DNA from: Amaurobius ferox
Taxonomy: Eukaryota > Arthropoda > Arachnida > Araneae > Amaurobiidae
Assembly (NCBI GenBank): GCA_951213105.1
Contig: OX578150.1
Span: 27,377,107-27,441,106 of the forward strand
Length of the DNA stretch: 64,000 bases
Direction: 5' to 3'
In this document: positions 45,443 through 58,307 of the stretch, in pieces
Layout of the letters: every line of letters begins with the position of its first letter
How positions within the stretch are numbered: the stretch's first letter is position 1
Program-made: the position numbers and the translations under genes
The notes under the pieces: model-generated
What the model was told of the DNA's origin: nothing
What the model saw: only the letters and a program-made list of their open reading frames with translations
The model's database searches: none

Positions 45443-47480
45443 AATCTGATGTGGGAAACACATGACTTTCCCTGCAGAATTATATCCACGTTCTCTTTAT
45501 TTTAATTAAATTTATTTCAGTTTTAATTCAATTTTTTTTCTCATTCGGTAACCGGACTTATTTTCAAAGGTGGCGTAGAGAAAATACGAAAAACTAAAAT
45601 ATCTCGAGAACGGCTAATCCTCGTGTAATGGGGTTGGTCTTATTCTGTTCTTCGTTAAAAATTACGTATTAAACAAGCATTTAATGGATATATTGGAGCA
45701 TATGTAAATCTGCACAGACAGACACACACAGATGTCACGCTGAAAATGGTTTTTTCGTATTCTAGAGGTCTTGAAACGTATAGATCCGTTGAAAACTCGA
45801 GTTGCGATTTTCGACATGATTCCAATACTTTCCCTATACATTACCATGTATTGCAGGGAAAGTAAGAATCTAATGTGGGCAGCTCATGACTTTCCCTGCA
45901 GACTTATATCCACGTTCTCTTTATTTTAATTAAATTTAATTCACTTTCAATTCACTTTTCGTTCTCATTTATTAAGTGGACTTATTTTCAAAGTTGGCGT
46001 AGAGAAAATACGAAAAAACTAAAATATCTTGAGAACGGCTAGTCCTAGTGTAAAGGGGTTGGTCTTATTCTTTTCATCGTTTAAAATTTCGTATAAAACA
46101 AGCATTTAATGGATATATTTGAGCATACGTATGTATTTATTTTAGATTTTGACGATTTTTGAGGGCCATTTTGCAAAAAAAGGCTGGTTATTTTTTTCCG
46201 AATCGTACCAAAATCTAATCAGCCCCAGAGTGACGCACAAGTGACTCATCTGCCGAATTTTTATATAGAGAGTGACTTAAAGACAGTGACCACAAGTGAC
46301 TTATTAACCGATTTTTGTGAAATTCGGTCTGTTAGTTTTCCGGCTAAAGTGGATACAAGCTTTTGCGGTTGATTTCGCAAAAAAATGCGGGTTTTTTTAT
46401 TACGAATCATACACAAAACTAATCAGTACCAGATTCGCCCACAAGTGACTTACCTACCAAATTTTGTGAAATTCGGTCCATTCGTTTTTGAGTTAGAGTA
46501 GATACAATATCTGCACAGACAGACAGACACACGGATAGACACATACACACAGACGTCACGCTAAAAATAGTTTTTCGTATTCTAGTAGTCTCAAAACGTG
46601 TAGATCCCTCGAAAACTCGAGTTGCGATTTTCGGCATGATTCTAATACTTTCCCTATACATTACCATGTATTGCAGGGAAAGCAAAAATCTGATGTGGGC
46701 AGCACATGACTTTCCCTGCAGACGCGAATTCATTATTTCTATATTTCTTTAAGAACTCATTAAATTTAGTTTAAATGTACAAAATAACACAAAATTTTCA
46801 TTCTTAATTCAATTTCTGCTTTTATTTGGTAATTGGATATTTTTCCAAAGGCGACATAACAAAAATGCGAAAAATCTCAAATATCGCGACAACGGTTTGT
46901 CCTAGAGTAATAGAGTTGGTCTTATTCTTTACCTCGTCAAAAATTATGTATAAAACAAGCATTTAATTGATACATTTGAACATACGTAGTCTTTTTTAGA
47001 TATTGGCGATTTTTGCGGGCCATTTCGTACAAAAAGGCAGGTTGTTCTTTTCCGAATCGTACCAAAATCTAATCAGCACCAGAGTATCCCACATGTGATT
47101 TATCTACCAAATTTTGTGAAATTTGATCAATTTGTATTTCAGAGAGTGAATACATGAGATTTTTGCATGCCATTTTGCAAAAAGAGGTGGGTTCTCTTTT
47201 TCAGAATTGTACCAAAAACTAATCAGCACCAGGGTCACACCCAAGGGTCTTACCTGCCAAATTTTACGAAATTCGGTCTATTAGTTTTTGAGTTAGAGTG
47301 GATACATACATTGCACAGACACACAGATAGACAGACACACACACAGACGTCACGCTAAAAATAGTTTTTTCGTATTCTAGAAGTCTCGAAATATGTATAT
47401 TCGTCGAAAACTCGAGTTGCGATCTTCGGCATGATTCCAATACTTTCCCTATACATTACCATGTATTGCAGGGAAAGTAA
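45443..47480 (+). mobile_element. Head-to-tail array of three family B repeats (B3-B4-B5)
   Basis: Three copies follow each other directly: B3 45443-45865 (internally deleted), B4 45866-46684, B5 46685-47480. Each starts with 'TCTRATGTGGGCAGC'-type sequence and ends with the 'CATGTATTGCAGGGAAAG' hairpin. At each junction the 3' end is followed within 3-7 bases by the next 5' end. Members contain 'GCACAGACAGACAGACAC'-type microsatellites. Copies are diverged from one another. Tandem organisation is expected from rolling-circle transposition. Confidence 0.8.
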
Positions 47481-48002
47481 AAATGCAGTATCTAAAATTT
47501 ATGTCTTTCGCATCCACATAAAAAAAAAAAAAAAAGGCTATTTTTTCAACAAATTTTATATAATAGCTGAAAAATTCAAAATACTTGGTTCGTCTGAAAT
47601 AATTCACCAATAAATTTAAACTGCAAAAATTTTATAATTGCTTTTTACACAAATATGATTATTATTACACATGAATGAAATTATAACACATGAATGTTAT
47701 TATTACACATGAATGAAAAGTCAAGTTTATAGAAACTTGAGATATACAGTTGGAATTAAAATTGCAATTGAGAGGTATATTTCCTTCCAACCTTTTTAAA
47801 GGGGGGGGGACTATAAGTGTTTTGTAGAGAGGTAAGTAGGTGTACATAAATGTTTGTAACAAACTAACATAAAAACTTCAATACAATTACTGTACTTATC
47901 GTGTTTAATAAACAACTCAAATGAGACATTTTACATAACAAAAAATGGTTTACTTATATAATTTAAATTTATCTTAGTGTATTTCTAATTTTTCTAAACT
48001 AT

Positions 48003-49104
48003 TTTTAACACTTTACAACAAAGTTGAAAATTGTTTATGACTTTGTTCATTCTGTCTGTCTGTCCGTTAGCACGATAACTTCCATAAAAATGACTTTATC
48101 AAAATTAAATTTTTGTATGTTGATGAGACAGCCTGTGGGGCATACGGGAATGTAAATGAATACCATCACCCAATTAGTTTTGGATCACGTGACCCACTTC
48201 AAAATAAAATATGGCATCCATCTTGTGTCAAAATCGTGATTTTAAAAGTTCTTTTTAATTCAAATTTAGTGTTGCATCCGCCCTAAAACCGCTTTATTTT
48301 TGCTTAAATTCTGTGCATCTACATATTGAAACAACGCAATTACAATATAGTTGAGTTTAAAAGATCATCCAACTTTGATTATTTCTACAACGAAGCCTAC
48401 TTTCCACTTATGGAAATGTAAAAACCAAAAGATGTAGAATGAGTTGTATAACAATTGCTTCATTTCTTTAACGCAAAATTATTTAACTCATAGTCTGCAA
48501 TATAGATGATATGAATGAAACTTTCATTGAATTTACGCAGAGAAGCAAACGATTTTTCGATGAAGTTTTAAGCTTAAAGTTAAATTACTTGTACATCCAT
48601 GGTTTTAAGTTTTTTAATAAAATAAATTATTATAGTATTATGATGAATGAAATGAATGGACATTTTTTATGAATGAAATGTTGCTTTTATAGAGAGCCAT
48701 GCGTGTTATATTTCGATGATGTCATTTGAATAAATTTCATTTGTTTTCGACAAAGTTTTCAAATATAATACAATTTTGTATTATTATGAGAATTTTTAAA
48801 ATATTACTGAGGAATGTATCGCATTTTAGAGATGTTTAAACCAGGCAATTTATATTTCAATGCCGTCATTTGAATGAAGTTCATTTTTTTCGATGAAGTT
48901 TTATACTTGAATATGATACTTGAAATAATTTATTATACATGAAAACATAAGATTTGAAGTATAATAAATTAATATAGTATTGTGGCAATTTTAAAAATAT
49001 TACCGATGAATGTATCGCATTTTAGAAATGTTTAAATAAAATTACCTTGAAGTTTGAAAGTGTTTCATTATCAATGCTTTATGCATGATTGATCTTTCTT
49101 ATTT
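48003..49104 (+). mobile_element. Family C repeat, copy C9
   Basis: It starts 'AACACTTTACAACAAAGTTG', has a short GTCT tract, lacks part of the 5' interior (jumping from 'TTAGTTTTGGAT' to 'CACGTGACCCACTTC' at 48186) and ends with the hairpin 'ATCAATGCTTTATGCATGAT'. Confidence 0.75.
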
Positions 49105-49347
49105 TCATTTGCTCTTAATTAACCAAAAAAACCTGAATAATTAGCTAGAATATGAAAATATGCTAGTTTAGTCAGCATAACACACTTGAAACTGTTACTA
49201 ATTGGGATATCTGAATAAGAATATTATAATAATAATAAAATTATACAGGAAATAAGCACGTTTACCTATGTTGATTATTAAGGGCACCATGATTAAAAAT
49301 AGTGTTTCAGATGTGTTTGCTCAATTTCAATAGCTTAACAAGAGAAA

Positions 49348-50132
49348 AAATCTGATGTGGGCAGCACATGACTTTCCCTGCAGACTTATATCCACGTTCT
49401 CTTTATTTTAATTAAATTTATTTCACTTTTATTCAATTTTCGTTCTCATTTGGTAACCGGGCTTATTTTCAAAGATGGCGTAGGGAAAGTACGAAAAACT
49501 AAAATATCTCGAGAACGGCTATTCCTAGTGTAATGGGGTTGGTCTTATTCTTTTCGTCGTTAAACATTACGTATTAAACGGGCATTTAATGGATATATCT
49601 GAGTATACCTAGTTCTTTAGTTTAGATTTTGAAGATTTTTGCGGGCCGTTTTGCAAAAAAAAGGCAGGTTATTTTTTTCCGAATCGTACCAAAATCTAAT
49701 CAGCACCAGAGTGACCTATACGTGACTCATCTACCGAGTTTTGTGAAATTCGGTCCATTAGTTTTTCAGCTAGAGTGGATACAAGCTTTTGCGGGCCATT
49801 TCGCAAAAAAAAGGCGGGTTCTTTTATTCCGAATCGTACCCAAAACTAATCAGCACCAGCCCCGCCTACAAGTGACTTACCTACCAAATTTTGTGAAATT
49901 CGGTCTATTAGTTTTTTAGTTACAGTGGATACAAAATCTGCACAGACAGACAGACAGACACACAGACAGACAGACAGACACACAGACACACGCACAGACG
50001 TCACGCTAAAAATGGTTTTTTCGTATTCTAGAGGTCTCGAAACGTGTAGATCCGTCGAAAACTCGAGTTGTGATTTTCGGCATGATTCCAATACTTTCCC
50101 TATACATTACCATGTATTGCAGGGAAAGTAAA
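49348..50132 (+). mobile_element. Family B repeat, copy B6
   Basis: This is a full-length copy from 'TCTGATGTGGGCAGCACATG' to 'CATGTATTGCAGGGAAAGTA', with two internal repeats of the 'CGAATCGTACCMAAAWCTAATCAGCACCAG' type block and a long CAGA/CACA microsatellite (49941-49998). The open frames across it come from the repeat and not from a gene. Confidence 0.82.
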
Positions 50133-50170
50133 AAATGGTTTTTGTTCTTAGTGTCTTAAATCATCTCTAT

Positions 50171-51475
50171 TTTTAACATTTTACAACAAAGTTGAAAAGT
50201 GATTATGACTTTGTTCATTCTGTCTGTCTGTCTGTCTGTCCATAGCACGATAACTGCCGTAAAAGTGACTTAATCAAAATGAAATTTTAGTATGTTGTTC
50301 AGACGGTCTGTAGAACCTATGGGAATATAAATGAATAATATCACCCAATTAGTTTTGGATTGAACTCGGGTTGAGAAAATGAAATACATTGAGCCCAATG
50401 GGACCTAATTTTTTAAACATGTTTTAAGCGAATTTAGAATTCACAAATTGTTTCGAAAATTTTAAGTAATATTCAAATTGTTCCATAAAATATATAAAAA
50501 AAAATTCAGCGAAATATACAATAGTTTCTTAATTATAAATAATTAAAATAATAATTACACCTCTTATATGAAGCGATCACGTGACCATGATATGAAAAGA
50601 TCACATGACCCACTTAAAAAAAAATGATATATGGCATCCATCTTGTCTCAAAATTGTGATTTTATAAGTTCTTTTTAATTCATATTGAGTGTTGTATCCT
50701 TCCTAAAACCACTTTATTTTTGCTTAAATTCTGTGCATCTACATATTGAAGAAACGCAATTACAATATCTTTGAGTTTAAATGATCATCCAAATTTGATT
50801 ATTTCTACAACGAAGCCTATTTTCACTTATGTAAAATGTAAACAACAAAATATGTAGAATGAGTTGTATTAGAATTGCTATATTTCTTTAACACAAAATC
50901 ATTTAGTTCATGGAGTCTGCATAGCTGATATGAATGAAATATTCATTGATTTTAGAGAGAAGGACGACTTTTTTCGATGAAGTTTTACGCATAGAGTTTA
51001 ATTACTTGTAGCTCCATGGTCTTAATGTTTAAATAAAATAAATTATTATAGTATTCTGATGAATGACATGAATGGGAAATTATTTATGCATGAAATGCTG
51101 CTTTTATAGAGAGATCCAAGCGTGTTATTTTTTCTATGACGTCATTTGAATGAATTCCAGTTGTTTTCGATGAAGTTTTCAAGTACAATAAATTATCGTA
51201 GTATTATGATAGTTTTAAAAATATTACCGAGGAATGTATCGCATTTTAGAGATGTTTAAACCAGGCAATTTGCATTTCAATGCCGTCATTTGAATGAAGT
51301 TCATTTTTTTCAATGAAGGTTTAAGTTTTCAAATATAATAAATGAATGTATTGTGATAAGTTTTAAAATATTACCGAGGAATGTATTGCATTTTAGAGAT
51401 GTTTAAATAAAATTGCATTGAAGTTGGAAAGTGTTTCATAATCAATGATTTAAGCATGATTGATCTTTCTTGTTT
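50171..51475 (+). mobile_element. Family C repeat, copy C10 (complete)
   Basis: It runs from 'AACATTTTACAACAAAGTTG' with (GTCT)n at 50221-50240 to the hairpin near 51443-51462 and 'CTTTCTTGTT'. It starts about 40 bp after copy B6. Confidence 0.8.
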
Positions 51476-51921
51476 TAAAATATATTTTAATTCTTTTATT
51501 ACTATTTCCTTACATTCTTTACCCTATCGTTTCTTAATCAAATATATAAGCTCCCGTGTTATTATTCCTGTATTTAAATACCTCTGAATTTTGTTTCACG
51601 TGTGTTCATTGCTTTTCTTGCAACTAAGGAGAAAACGAAAATTTGGTCTTTTATTTCTCCCCAAAAAATTAAACATGTAATAATTTTCTCTTAGTTTCAA
51701 TGTGTTCAATTTTTTGATACCAAACTCAAATACTTTTGTTCTTTATTTCTCCCCACCCCATTTTATTGGTGATGCTCCATTTCATCTGGAAATAAACCAT
51801 TTTATTACTATTACTTTTTTTGTAATTAACCTGAAGTATCCGTGATACTTTTCCTGTGTTTGCGCTTATCTGCAAATAATTTTCCGTTTTTTTTTGTCCA
51901 TTACTTTCCAAAGCAAAAATA

Positions 51922-52670
51922 AAAATCTGATGTGGGCAGCACATGACTTTCCCTGTAGACTTATATTAACGTTCTCTTTATTTTAATTAAATTTATTTCA
52001 CTTTTAATTCAATTTTCGTTCTCATTCGATAACCGGACTTATTTTCAAAGGTGGCGTAGGGAAAGTAAGAAAAACTAAAATATCTCGAGAACGGCTAGTC
52101 CTAGTATAATAGGGTTGGTCTTATTCTTTTCGTCGTTAAAAATTACGTATTAGATCAGCATTTAATGAATATATTTGAGTATACCAAGTTTTTTATTTTA
52201 GATTTTGGCAATTTTTGCGGGCCATTTTGCAAAAAAAGGCAGGTTATTTTTTTCTCAATCGTACCAAAATCTATTCAGCACCAGGGTGACCTATACGTGA
52301 CTCATCTACCGAATTTTGTGAAATTCGGTCCATTAGTTTTTCAGCTACAGTGGATACAAGCTTTTGTGGACCATTTAACAAAAAAGGCGGGTTCTTTTAT
52401 TCCGAATCGTACTCAAAACTAATCAACACCAGCCCCATCCACAAGTGACTTACCTACAAAATTTTGTGAAATTCGGTCCATTAGTTTTTTAGTTAGAGTG
52501 GATACAAAATCTGCACAGACAGACACACACACAGACGTCACGCTAAAAATAGTTTTTTCGTATTCTAGAGGTCTCGAAACGTGTAGATACGTCGAAAACT
52601 CGAGTTGCGATTTTCGGCATGATTCCAATACTTTCCCTATACATTACCATGTATTGCAGGGAAAGTAAAA
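51922..52670 (+). mobile_element. Family B repeat, copy B7
   Basis: A full-length copy with both ends intact and a short CAGA/CACA tract. The flanks at 51680-51722 and 52750-52792 share 'TTTTCTCTTAGT' and 'TTCAATTTTTTGATACC', so it lies inside a short local duplication. Poly(C) runs at 52682-52699 and 52802-52814 border it. Confidence 0.8.
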
Positions 52671-52883
52671 AACGAATATTTCCCCCCCCCCCCCCCCCCA
52701 TGCTTTTCCCGCCCGTGACTGAGAAAATAAAAAATATAAATGTTTTTTTTTATTTTTCTCTTAGTCTCAATGTTCAATTTTTTGATACCCCACTGGATTT
52801 ACCCCCCCCCCCCCTCTCCCGAAATTTAAATGTTTCGAATTTTTTTCAATTTGTTATTATTGGATCTCTAAATCTATAGTTGC

Positions 52884-53510
52884 ATTTATCTACCAAATTT
52901 TATAAAATTTGGTAGATAAGTCACTTGTGGGATATCCCGGTGCTGATTAGATTTTGGTACGTCTACGGAAAAAAGTCACCCGTCTTTTTTTGCGTAATGG
53001 CCTGTAAAGATCGGTTTGTATCCACTCTAGCTAAAAAACTAATGGACCAAATTTCACAAAATTTGTTAGATAAGTCACTTGTCGGTTAATCTGCTGCTGA
53101 TTAGAATTAGGTCCGATTGTAAAAAAAGGAACCTTCCTGTTTTGCAAAATGACCCGTCAAAATCTAAAACAAAAGACTACATATACATGCTCAAATGTAT
53201 TAATTAAATGCTTATTTTATACGTAAATTTAGTCGATGAAAGAATAAGACCAATCCTTTTACTCTAGGTTTGGCCGTTCTCGAGATATTGTAGTTTTTCC
53301 CACTTTTACTACACCGGTTTTGAGAATACGTCCAAATGCCAAATGAAAACAAAAATTGATAAAAAAAAAATGGAAATTCAGTGTAATTTTAAATAATTAT
53401 GCGTGCTATTTTGTGCAATGTAGCTCAATGTAATAAATTATTAAAGAAATAAAGAGAACATGAATTTCAGTCTGTAGCGAAAGTCATGTGCTGCTCACAT
53501 AAGATTTTTA
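52884..53510 (-). mobile_element. Family B repeat, copy B8 (3' end missing)
   Basis: It runs from a hairpin-like 'ACCAAATTTTATAAAATTTG' through 'GGTGCTGATTAGATTTTGGTACG' (present twice in diverged form) and 'CGTTCTCGAGATATTG' to 'CATGTGCTGCTCACATAAGA'. The terminal GGAAAGT hairpin is absent. Confidence 0.7.
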
Positions 53511-54068
53511 ATTTCGTAACTTTAAAAAATGAAGAGTTGATAGTAATCTTCAAATTTTGAATGCAATTGTTTTTCCCTCTAGAAAAAAAAATCCTGTATA
53601 GGTGTATATTTCCGCTTAACATCTATATTATCAGCTGAACGAAATTTGCTTAAGTGATCAATTTAAAGCCTGAACTGACGGGTGATATTTTCATTTTCAA
53701 ATTCTGTCATTCAAATTACAACGCCATCTTCATTTGTAATTTATTCTACGCAAATAAAACTGGGAAAATGGGGACAGTAAAATAGACCTTCATTTCAAGA
53801 ATGGAGATATATGGACTACGTGAAAGTAAACTGTGTTTCTGACACCATGATTTTAAGTTTTCAAAAAAAATTTCTAATGAAATAAATATAAAAATTATCG
53901 AATTTCATTATTGGGTTATTTATTTTCTGTCGCCAAATGACATGCAAAATTCCTACTTAATTATTTACTTAAATTCTGCAGAAAATGACTATGTGTGTTT
54001 GGGTCCGAGAGTATAACGGGGAATGACATTAGTAGCAGAGAGCGACGGTAAAAACTAGCCAACACTAA
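53511..54068. other. Non-coding intron DNA
   Basis: No repeat family or exon is recognised between copy B8 and the LINE fragment. Confidence 0.4.
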
Positions 54069-55221
54069 ATTCCTATAAGCTTCCTCCAAACATTACAGAG
54101 ATGATCAAAGCCCGTAACAGGTTTCGTAAAGACTGGCAGGCAACTAGAGACCCTGCCTGCTATAGGGAATACAACATCCTGAGGAAGCAAGTTAAGAAAA
54201 AGAATAAGGAGTACTCTAGAGCACGATGGAATACATACATTGAGTCTCTTACGACCAAAGACAACACAATTTGGAGGGCGACCTCCCGTCTTCGTAGGCA
54301 AAAAACACACATTCCGACCCTTAATGGACCTAACTTCAGTGCAACATCCCATACAGAAAAGGCTGAACTCCTAGCAGACAGTCTTAGAAATCAGTTTCAA
54401 CCAAATCACGACATCCTTGATCCCACCACCATGGCCATGGTGGACCCCCCTGGTTGAACAGTTCCTAAATACAAATTCACAGAATACTCTGAAGAGTATC
54501 ACCCCTTCTGAACTGATGCCTTACATCCATAAAATTAAAAAGAACAAATCTCCTGCAAAGGATTTCATCACTCCTAATATGGTCAAATCTCTTCCTTTGA
54601 ACTTCATCTGCTTCATCACATTTGTTTTTAATGTGATGATGTCCATTCATTACTTTCCCAGGGACTGGAAGGTCGCTATTGTCGCCACGGTCGCTAAACC
54701 TGGACTTGATCACTCGGACCCAGTGAATTTTCGCCCTATCTCTCTTCTTTCTTGCATCTCCAAACTTTTTGAATATATTCTAGTCAAACGTCTTGATGAA
54801 TTCTGTAACACGAGAAATCTTATTATTCCTGAGCAGTTTGGCTTCAGGGCCAAACACTCTACTCAGCATCAACTCCTCCAAGTTATAGAGCTCATTCAGG
54901 ATGCTAAAGCTAGAAGATATCATTCTTCGATTGTTTTTCTTGATGTAAGTAAGGCTTTCTTGCATCTCCAAACTTTTTGAATATATTCTAGTCAAACGTC
55001 TTGATGAATTCTGTAACACGAGAAATCTTATTATTCCTGAGCAGTTTGGCTTCAGGGCCAAACACTCTACTCAGCATCAACTCCTCCAAGTTATAGAGCT
55101 CATTCAGGATGCTAAAGCTAGAAGATATCATTCTTCGATTGTTTTTCTTGATGTAAGTAAGGCTTTCTTGCATCTCCAAACTTTTTGAATATATTCTAGT
55201 CAAACGTCTTGATGAATTCTG
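54069..55221 (+). pseudogene. LINE ORF2 fragment: linker and start of reverse transcriptase, with 208-bp tandem duplication
   Basis: The first part (54101-54440) encodes the basic region preceding RT ('RNRFRKDWQATRDPACYREYN'). After a frameshift near the C-run at 54445-54450 the frame continues with RT fingers: 'IKKNKSPAKDFITPNMVKSL', 'FPRDWKVAIV', 'VNFRPISLLSCISKLFEYIL' and 'QFGFRAKHSTQHQLLQV', ending at motif A 'FLDVSKAF'. From 54751 a 208-bp segment is repeated at 54959 and again, partly, at 55167-55221. The catalytic YxDD region is absent. Both ends are truncated, and the element joins family A sequence at 55222. Confidence 0.88.
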
Positions 55222-55412
55222 TTAACGCAATTCTCGCCAAATGGATAAAAATGACGCTAAATCAATGAAAATGACGATTAATTGGCAAAAATTCAATATC
55301 TTGGAAAGAATATAAGTATCTATTATAAGAAAAACCTATTTTTTTTACTGTAAAAGCAGGAAATTCATTACATTATATAAGGAAAGTCATGTGTTGCTCA
55401 CATCAGATTTTT
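55222..55412 (-). mobile_element. Family A 5' fragment, copy A5
   Basis: 'CTCGCCAAATGGATAAAAAT', 'GACGATTAATTGGC' and 'AAGAAAAACCTATTTTTTT' lead to the end 'TGTTGCTCACATCAGA'. It holds only the first ~190 bp of the element, fused to the LINE fragment. Confidence 0.75.
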
Positions 55413-57380
55413 TTCAAGAGCATTACTCTTTATAATAATAATTGTCATGTTTAAGATCATTTGAAAATTATATATATCATTATTAAAAAACCTAATCTTT
55501 GACTTCAATTCCTAATTAATATGCATCATTATCAGAATGAATAAAACTTTTCATTCATCTTTGTCAAATTGAACAGCATTTGTTCAGCTATAATTATTTC
55601 TTTTAAAGTTCAGAAAGTTGGGTTTTTATATGGCAACTCATAAGGCAACGATTGTTGTAAAAGTTCCAATTCAACTGAAAATATCTTATGATGATCACAA
55701 AATCATAAATAGTTAACCAGTGGGGAGGATTGCAAATATTAAAATAACTTACAGATTTACTAAGGGATGTATATTTCTACAAAATTTTTATTTGTTATCT
55801 AGGGTAATTTAGAAAATATGGCCAACGCGAGCAATTCTCTCATTTACTCATGCGTATGCTAGATTGTTGTGGTGAATCATGACACAAATTATGTTCTTAA
55901 TATATGATTTGTAGAATTCGTACTAACTACGTGACTCTTTAAATGTGATATTTTAATTTTTATGGAAATATATATTAAACCAATAAAGTAAATGTAAAAA
56001 AAATACAACATAGAATTAAGCAGATATTAATTAATACCCAAACATAATGCAAAACTAAAATGTATTTTAAAATGCACATACATTTTCAGTCGTAATTCAA
56101 AATATATTTTCTGTGTTTCAGTCGCGATTTTCAAATATTAGATTTTGCCATCTCACCAAACAATTTTGATCAATTTTGCATAAACGGATGTAATTGCACG
56201 TTCTTACGCAGGATGTCGGAAAGTGATCACTGAAAAAGATAACGATCGAATGGGGTTTACAGTTGCTGATATCGTTTTCCGATATTGACCATATGGAGCG
56301 TTGCTATCAGTTTTTATCGTGATTCAGGACTCCTTTAAAACATGTTCTTCCGTTGAAAACTCGAATTCAAATGTTCAATCTTGTCATAATACATTCGCTA
56401 TATATACATTATGTATATAGGGAAAGTATAAATTACAAGTTCTAATAACTTTTATTATTATTATCATTTTCATATAATTCTGCTTTGTAAATTGTATGGG
56501 TACAAATGTCTGATGACTGGATCATCCAAAAATATTTGATAGAGCAATATCGAAACATTAACAAATTCGTAAAAGAAAATTATTAGACCTTCCTCCAACT
56601 TCTGATTACGTCTGGGGCTAGTACTAGAATTATCGGTTAAGACAAATAAGAAAGTCAGTAATCAATAAGTAGAAACACTGTGCAAATAATAGGGAAACAT
56701 TTAGACACAATTCAGTTAACAGCAATGGTTAAACAATGGTATGCGTGATATAAATTTAAACAAAACATTTTCTCTCAAAATATCTTTACACCATGACGAT
56801 CATTAGAAGTCCAATTCATTATCAAAGATATGAATAGTCAGCATTTTAATGAAAAATAAGATGTGAACTATCTCAGGTTTTGTTGACCACAAAATTCTTC
56901 AACTCTGTTTAATTTAATAAAATTATACAAAATAGCTGATTTTTAGTTAATTAATAATTGGTTATTGCAACTAATTGAATTTAGAAATTTGGGATGAGCT
57001 TTCATTTTATTAAAACCAATAAATTATAGAAATATCTATTACATAAATGATATAACTTACCTAATATCCCTTACTGATATGCCAAGAGGTACGTATAATT
57101 TTTAAGCATATCGCAGTAAAGTATCCAAGACGTGCACGTGTTGTTAAAATATTATGCACGTCAGGATTATCTATATTTGGTCAAAAGCCTAAATTACTCA
57201 ACCACGCGTTAGTAGAACGCATGCATGGAACTGGTAGGTATACTGATCAATTATGGCATGTAAATTTTAATTTTTTTACTTTGAGCTCTACGACAAACAA
57301 TTAGCGTAATCTGATAAAACAAAAAAATTTTCCGCATAATTGTGATTATTCCAAGACATTTTGGTTACCTTTTTCTTTTT
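55413..57380. other. AT-rich intron DNA with a family A 3' scrap
   Basis: At about 56310-56428 'GATTCAGGACTCCTTTAAAAC', 'GAAAACTCGAATTCAAATG' and 'TATATACATTATGTATATAG'+'GGAAAGTA' are the last ~120 bp of a family A copy in plus orientation. Nothing else is recognised. Confidence 0.5.
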
Positions 57381-57381
57381 G

Positions 57382-57387
<6 letters not shown>

Positions 57388-57427
<40 letters not shown>
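57388..57427. repeat. Poly(A) tract
   Basis: An uninterrupted A run of about 40 bp followed by 'GAAACGC'. No retroelement body is recognised next to it. Confidence 0.9.
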
Positions 57428-57429
<2 letters not shown>

Positions 57430-57984
57430 AACGCAACTAAGCAATGCTGAGTCTAATTTTCGCTTATTCCCAAACACGAGACGTGAAGTTGTTTACAACC
57501 GAACTCTAACGATTATACCGTATATAATTATACCGCAGATAATTATACCGTAACTCTACCGATTTTGAGCAAAATGGAATCACAAGAAAGCTTTAATTTT
57601 TGTATAATAATTCTGTCTAATTTTCCTTATTTGTTGAGAGGTCAATGTTTGCATTGTCTCGTGCTCATTCGGTTGCTTGGTTGTGGACTCTCATCTCACC
57701 TGCGGGCATGGATGCTGTTTTGTTGGACGCAGTGTGTTCCACCCACACTGGTGCGCCGGGGCAACGTCATATGACGGTTAAATTGTTCACAATTCTACCG
57801 ATGTATAGGCAAATGATGGAATGTGTCAAGTGCCTGGCCATTTATAATAAATAAATATATATCGGAATTTGTCCATTTGTATAGAAAGTGTTGTTTTGGA
57901 TACATTAGATTCTTTTTGAAACAAACTCTGAATATAATATTCATATTATCTGAAATACTTAACTCAAATCACTATATGTTCCAG

Positions 57985-58267
57985 GATCCTGAGGAACTAC
58001 CTGAGTGGGACAGACTACCATATCTCATAATCAAGGAAATCTATCTTAATCTAAATGTGTATGACAGAATTTCGATGTCACTGGCATGGCCGAACTGGAG
58101 AGAAGTACTTGACAGCCCTCATTTTTGGAGATATACGCGATTCCCTGATTTTAAGACCGTCGACCGCTCAATTGTGGATCCATTATATAAAGAAAAATAC
58201 ATTATGGAAAAATATGGACATATGGTGAAGCATCTGACACTAGGGGAAGTTGCTTCTACAGCTGGCG
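57985..58267 (+). CDS. F-box domain exon
   Basis: This internal exon is bounded by a 3' splice site ('CTATATGTTCCAG|GAT') and a 5' splice site ('GGCG|GTAAGA'). It encodes about 94 residues, starting 'DPEELPEWDRLPYLIIKEIYLNL', an F-box: LP at the start, a hydrophobic helix, 'YDRISMSLAWPNWREVL' with the conserved Trp, then 'SPHFWRYTRF'. F-box proteins bind Skp1 and recruit substrates to SCF ubiquitin ligases. The order F-box then 'KYGHMVKHLTLG' suggests an FBXO33/FBXO39-like protein with downstream leucine-rich or similar repeats, but the following exons are not in view. The exon ends in phase 1, and a family B element starts about 40 bp into the next intron. Confidence 0.75.
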
Positions 58268-58307
58268 GTAAGAACATTTCCATTTTCAGAAAATTCCTAG
58301 CAAATAT

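Noticed and set aside
46419..50131. Open frames with 'VCLSVCLSVCADFVST'-type peptides
   Set aside because: These are frames through the CAGA/CACA microsatellite and ends of family B elements, repeated with every copy.
52682..52814. Poly(C) runs as functional G-quadruplex or i-motif sites
   Set aside because: Homopolymer C runs also occur at 41737, 44042 and 62502, always in low-complexity surroundings, and their lengths may be sequencing artefacts.
54780..55203. Minus-strand open frames of 71-93 codons
   Set aside because: They are antisense shadows of the duplicated LINE reverse transcriptase segment.
57565..57774. Alternative first exon (MESQESFNF...) for the F-box gene
   Set aside because: No 5' splice site gives the phase needed to join the exon at 57985, whereas the exon at 44367-44411 fits.
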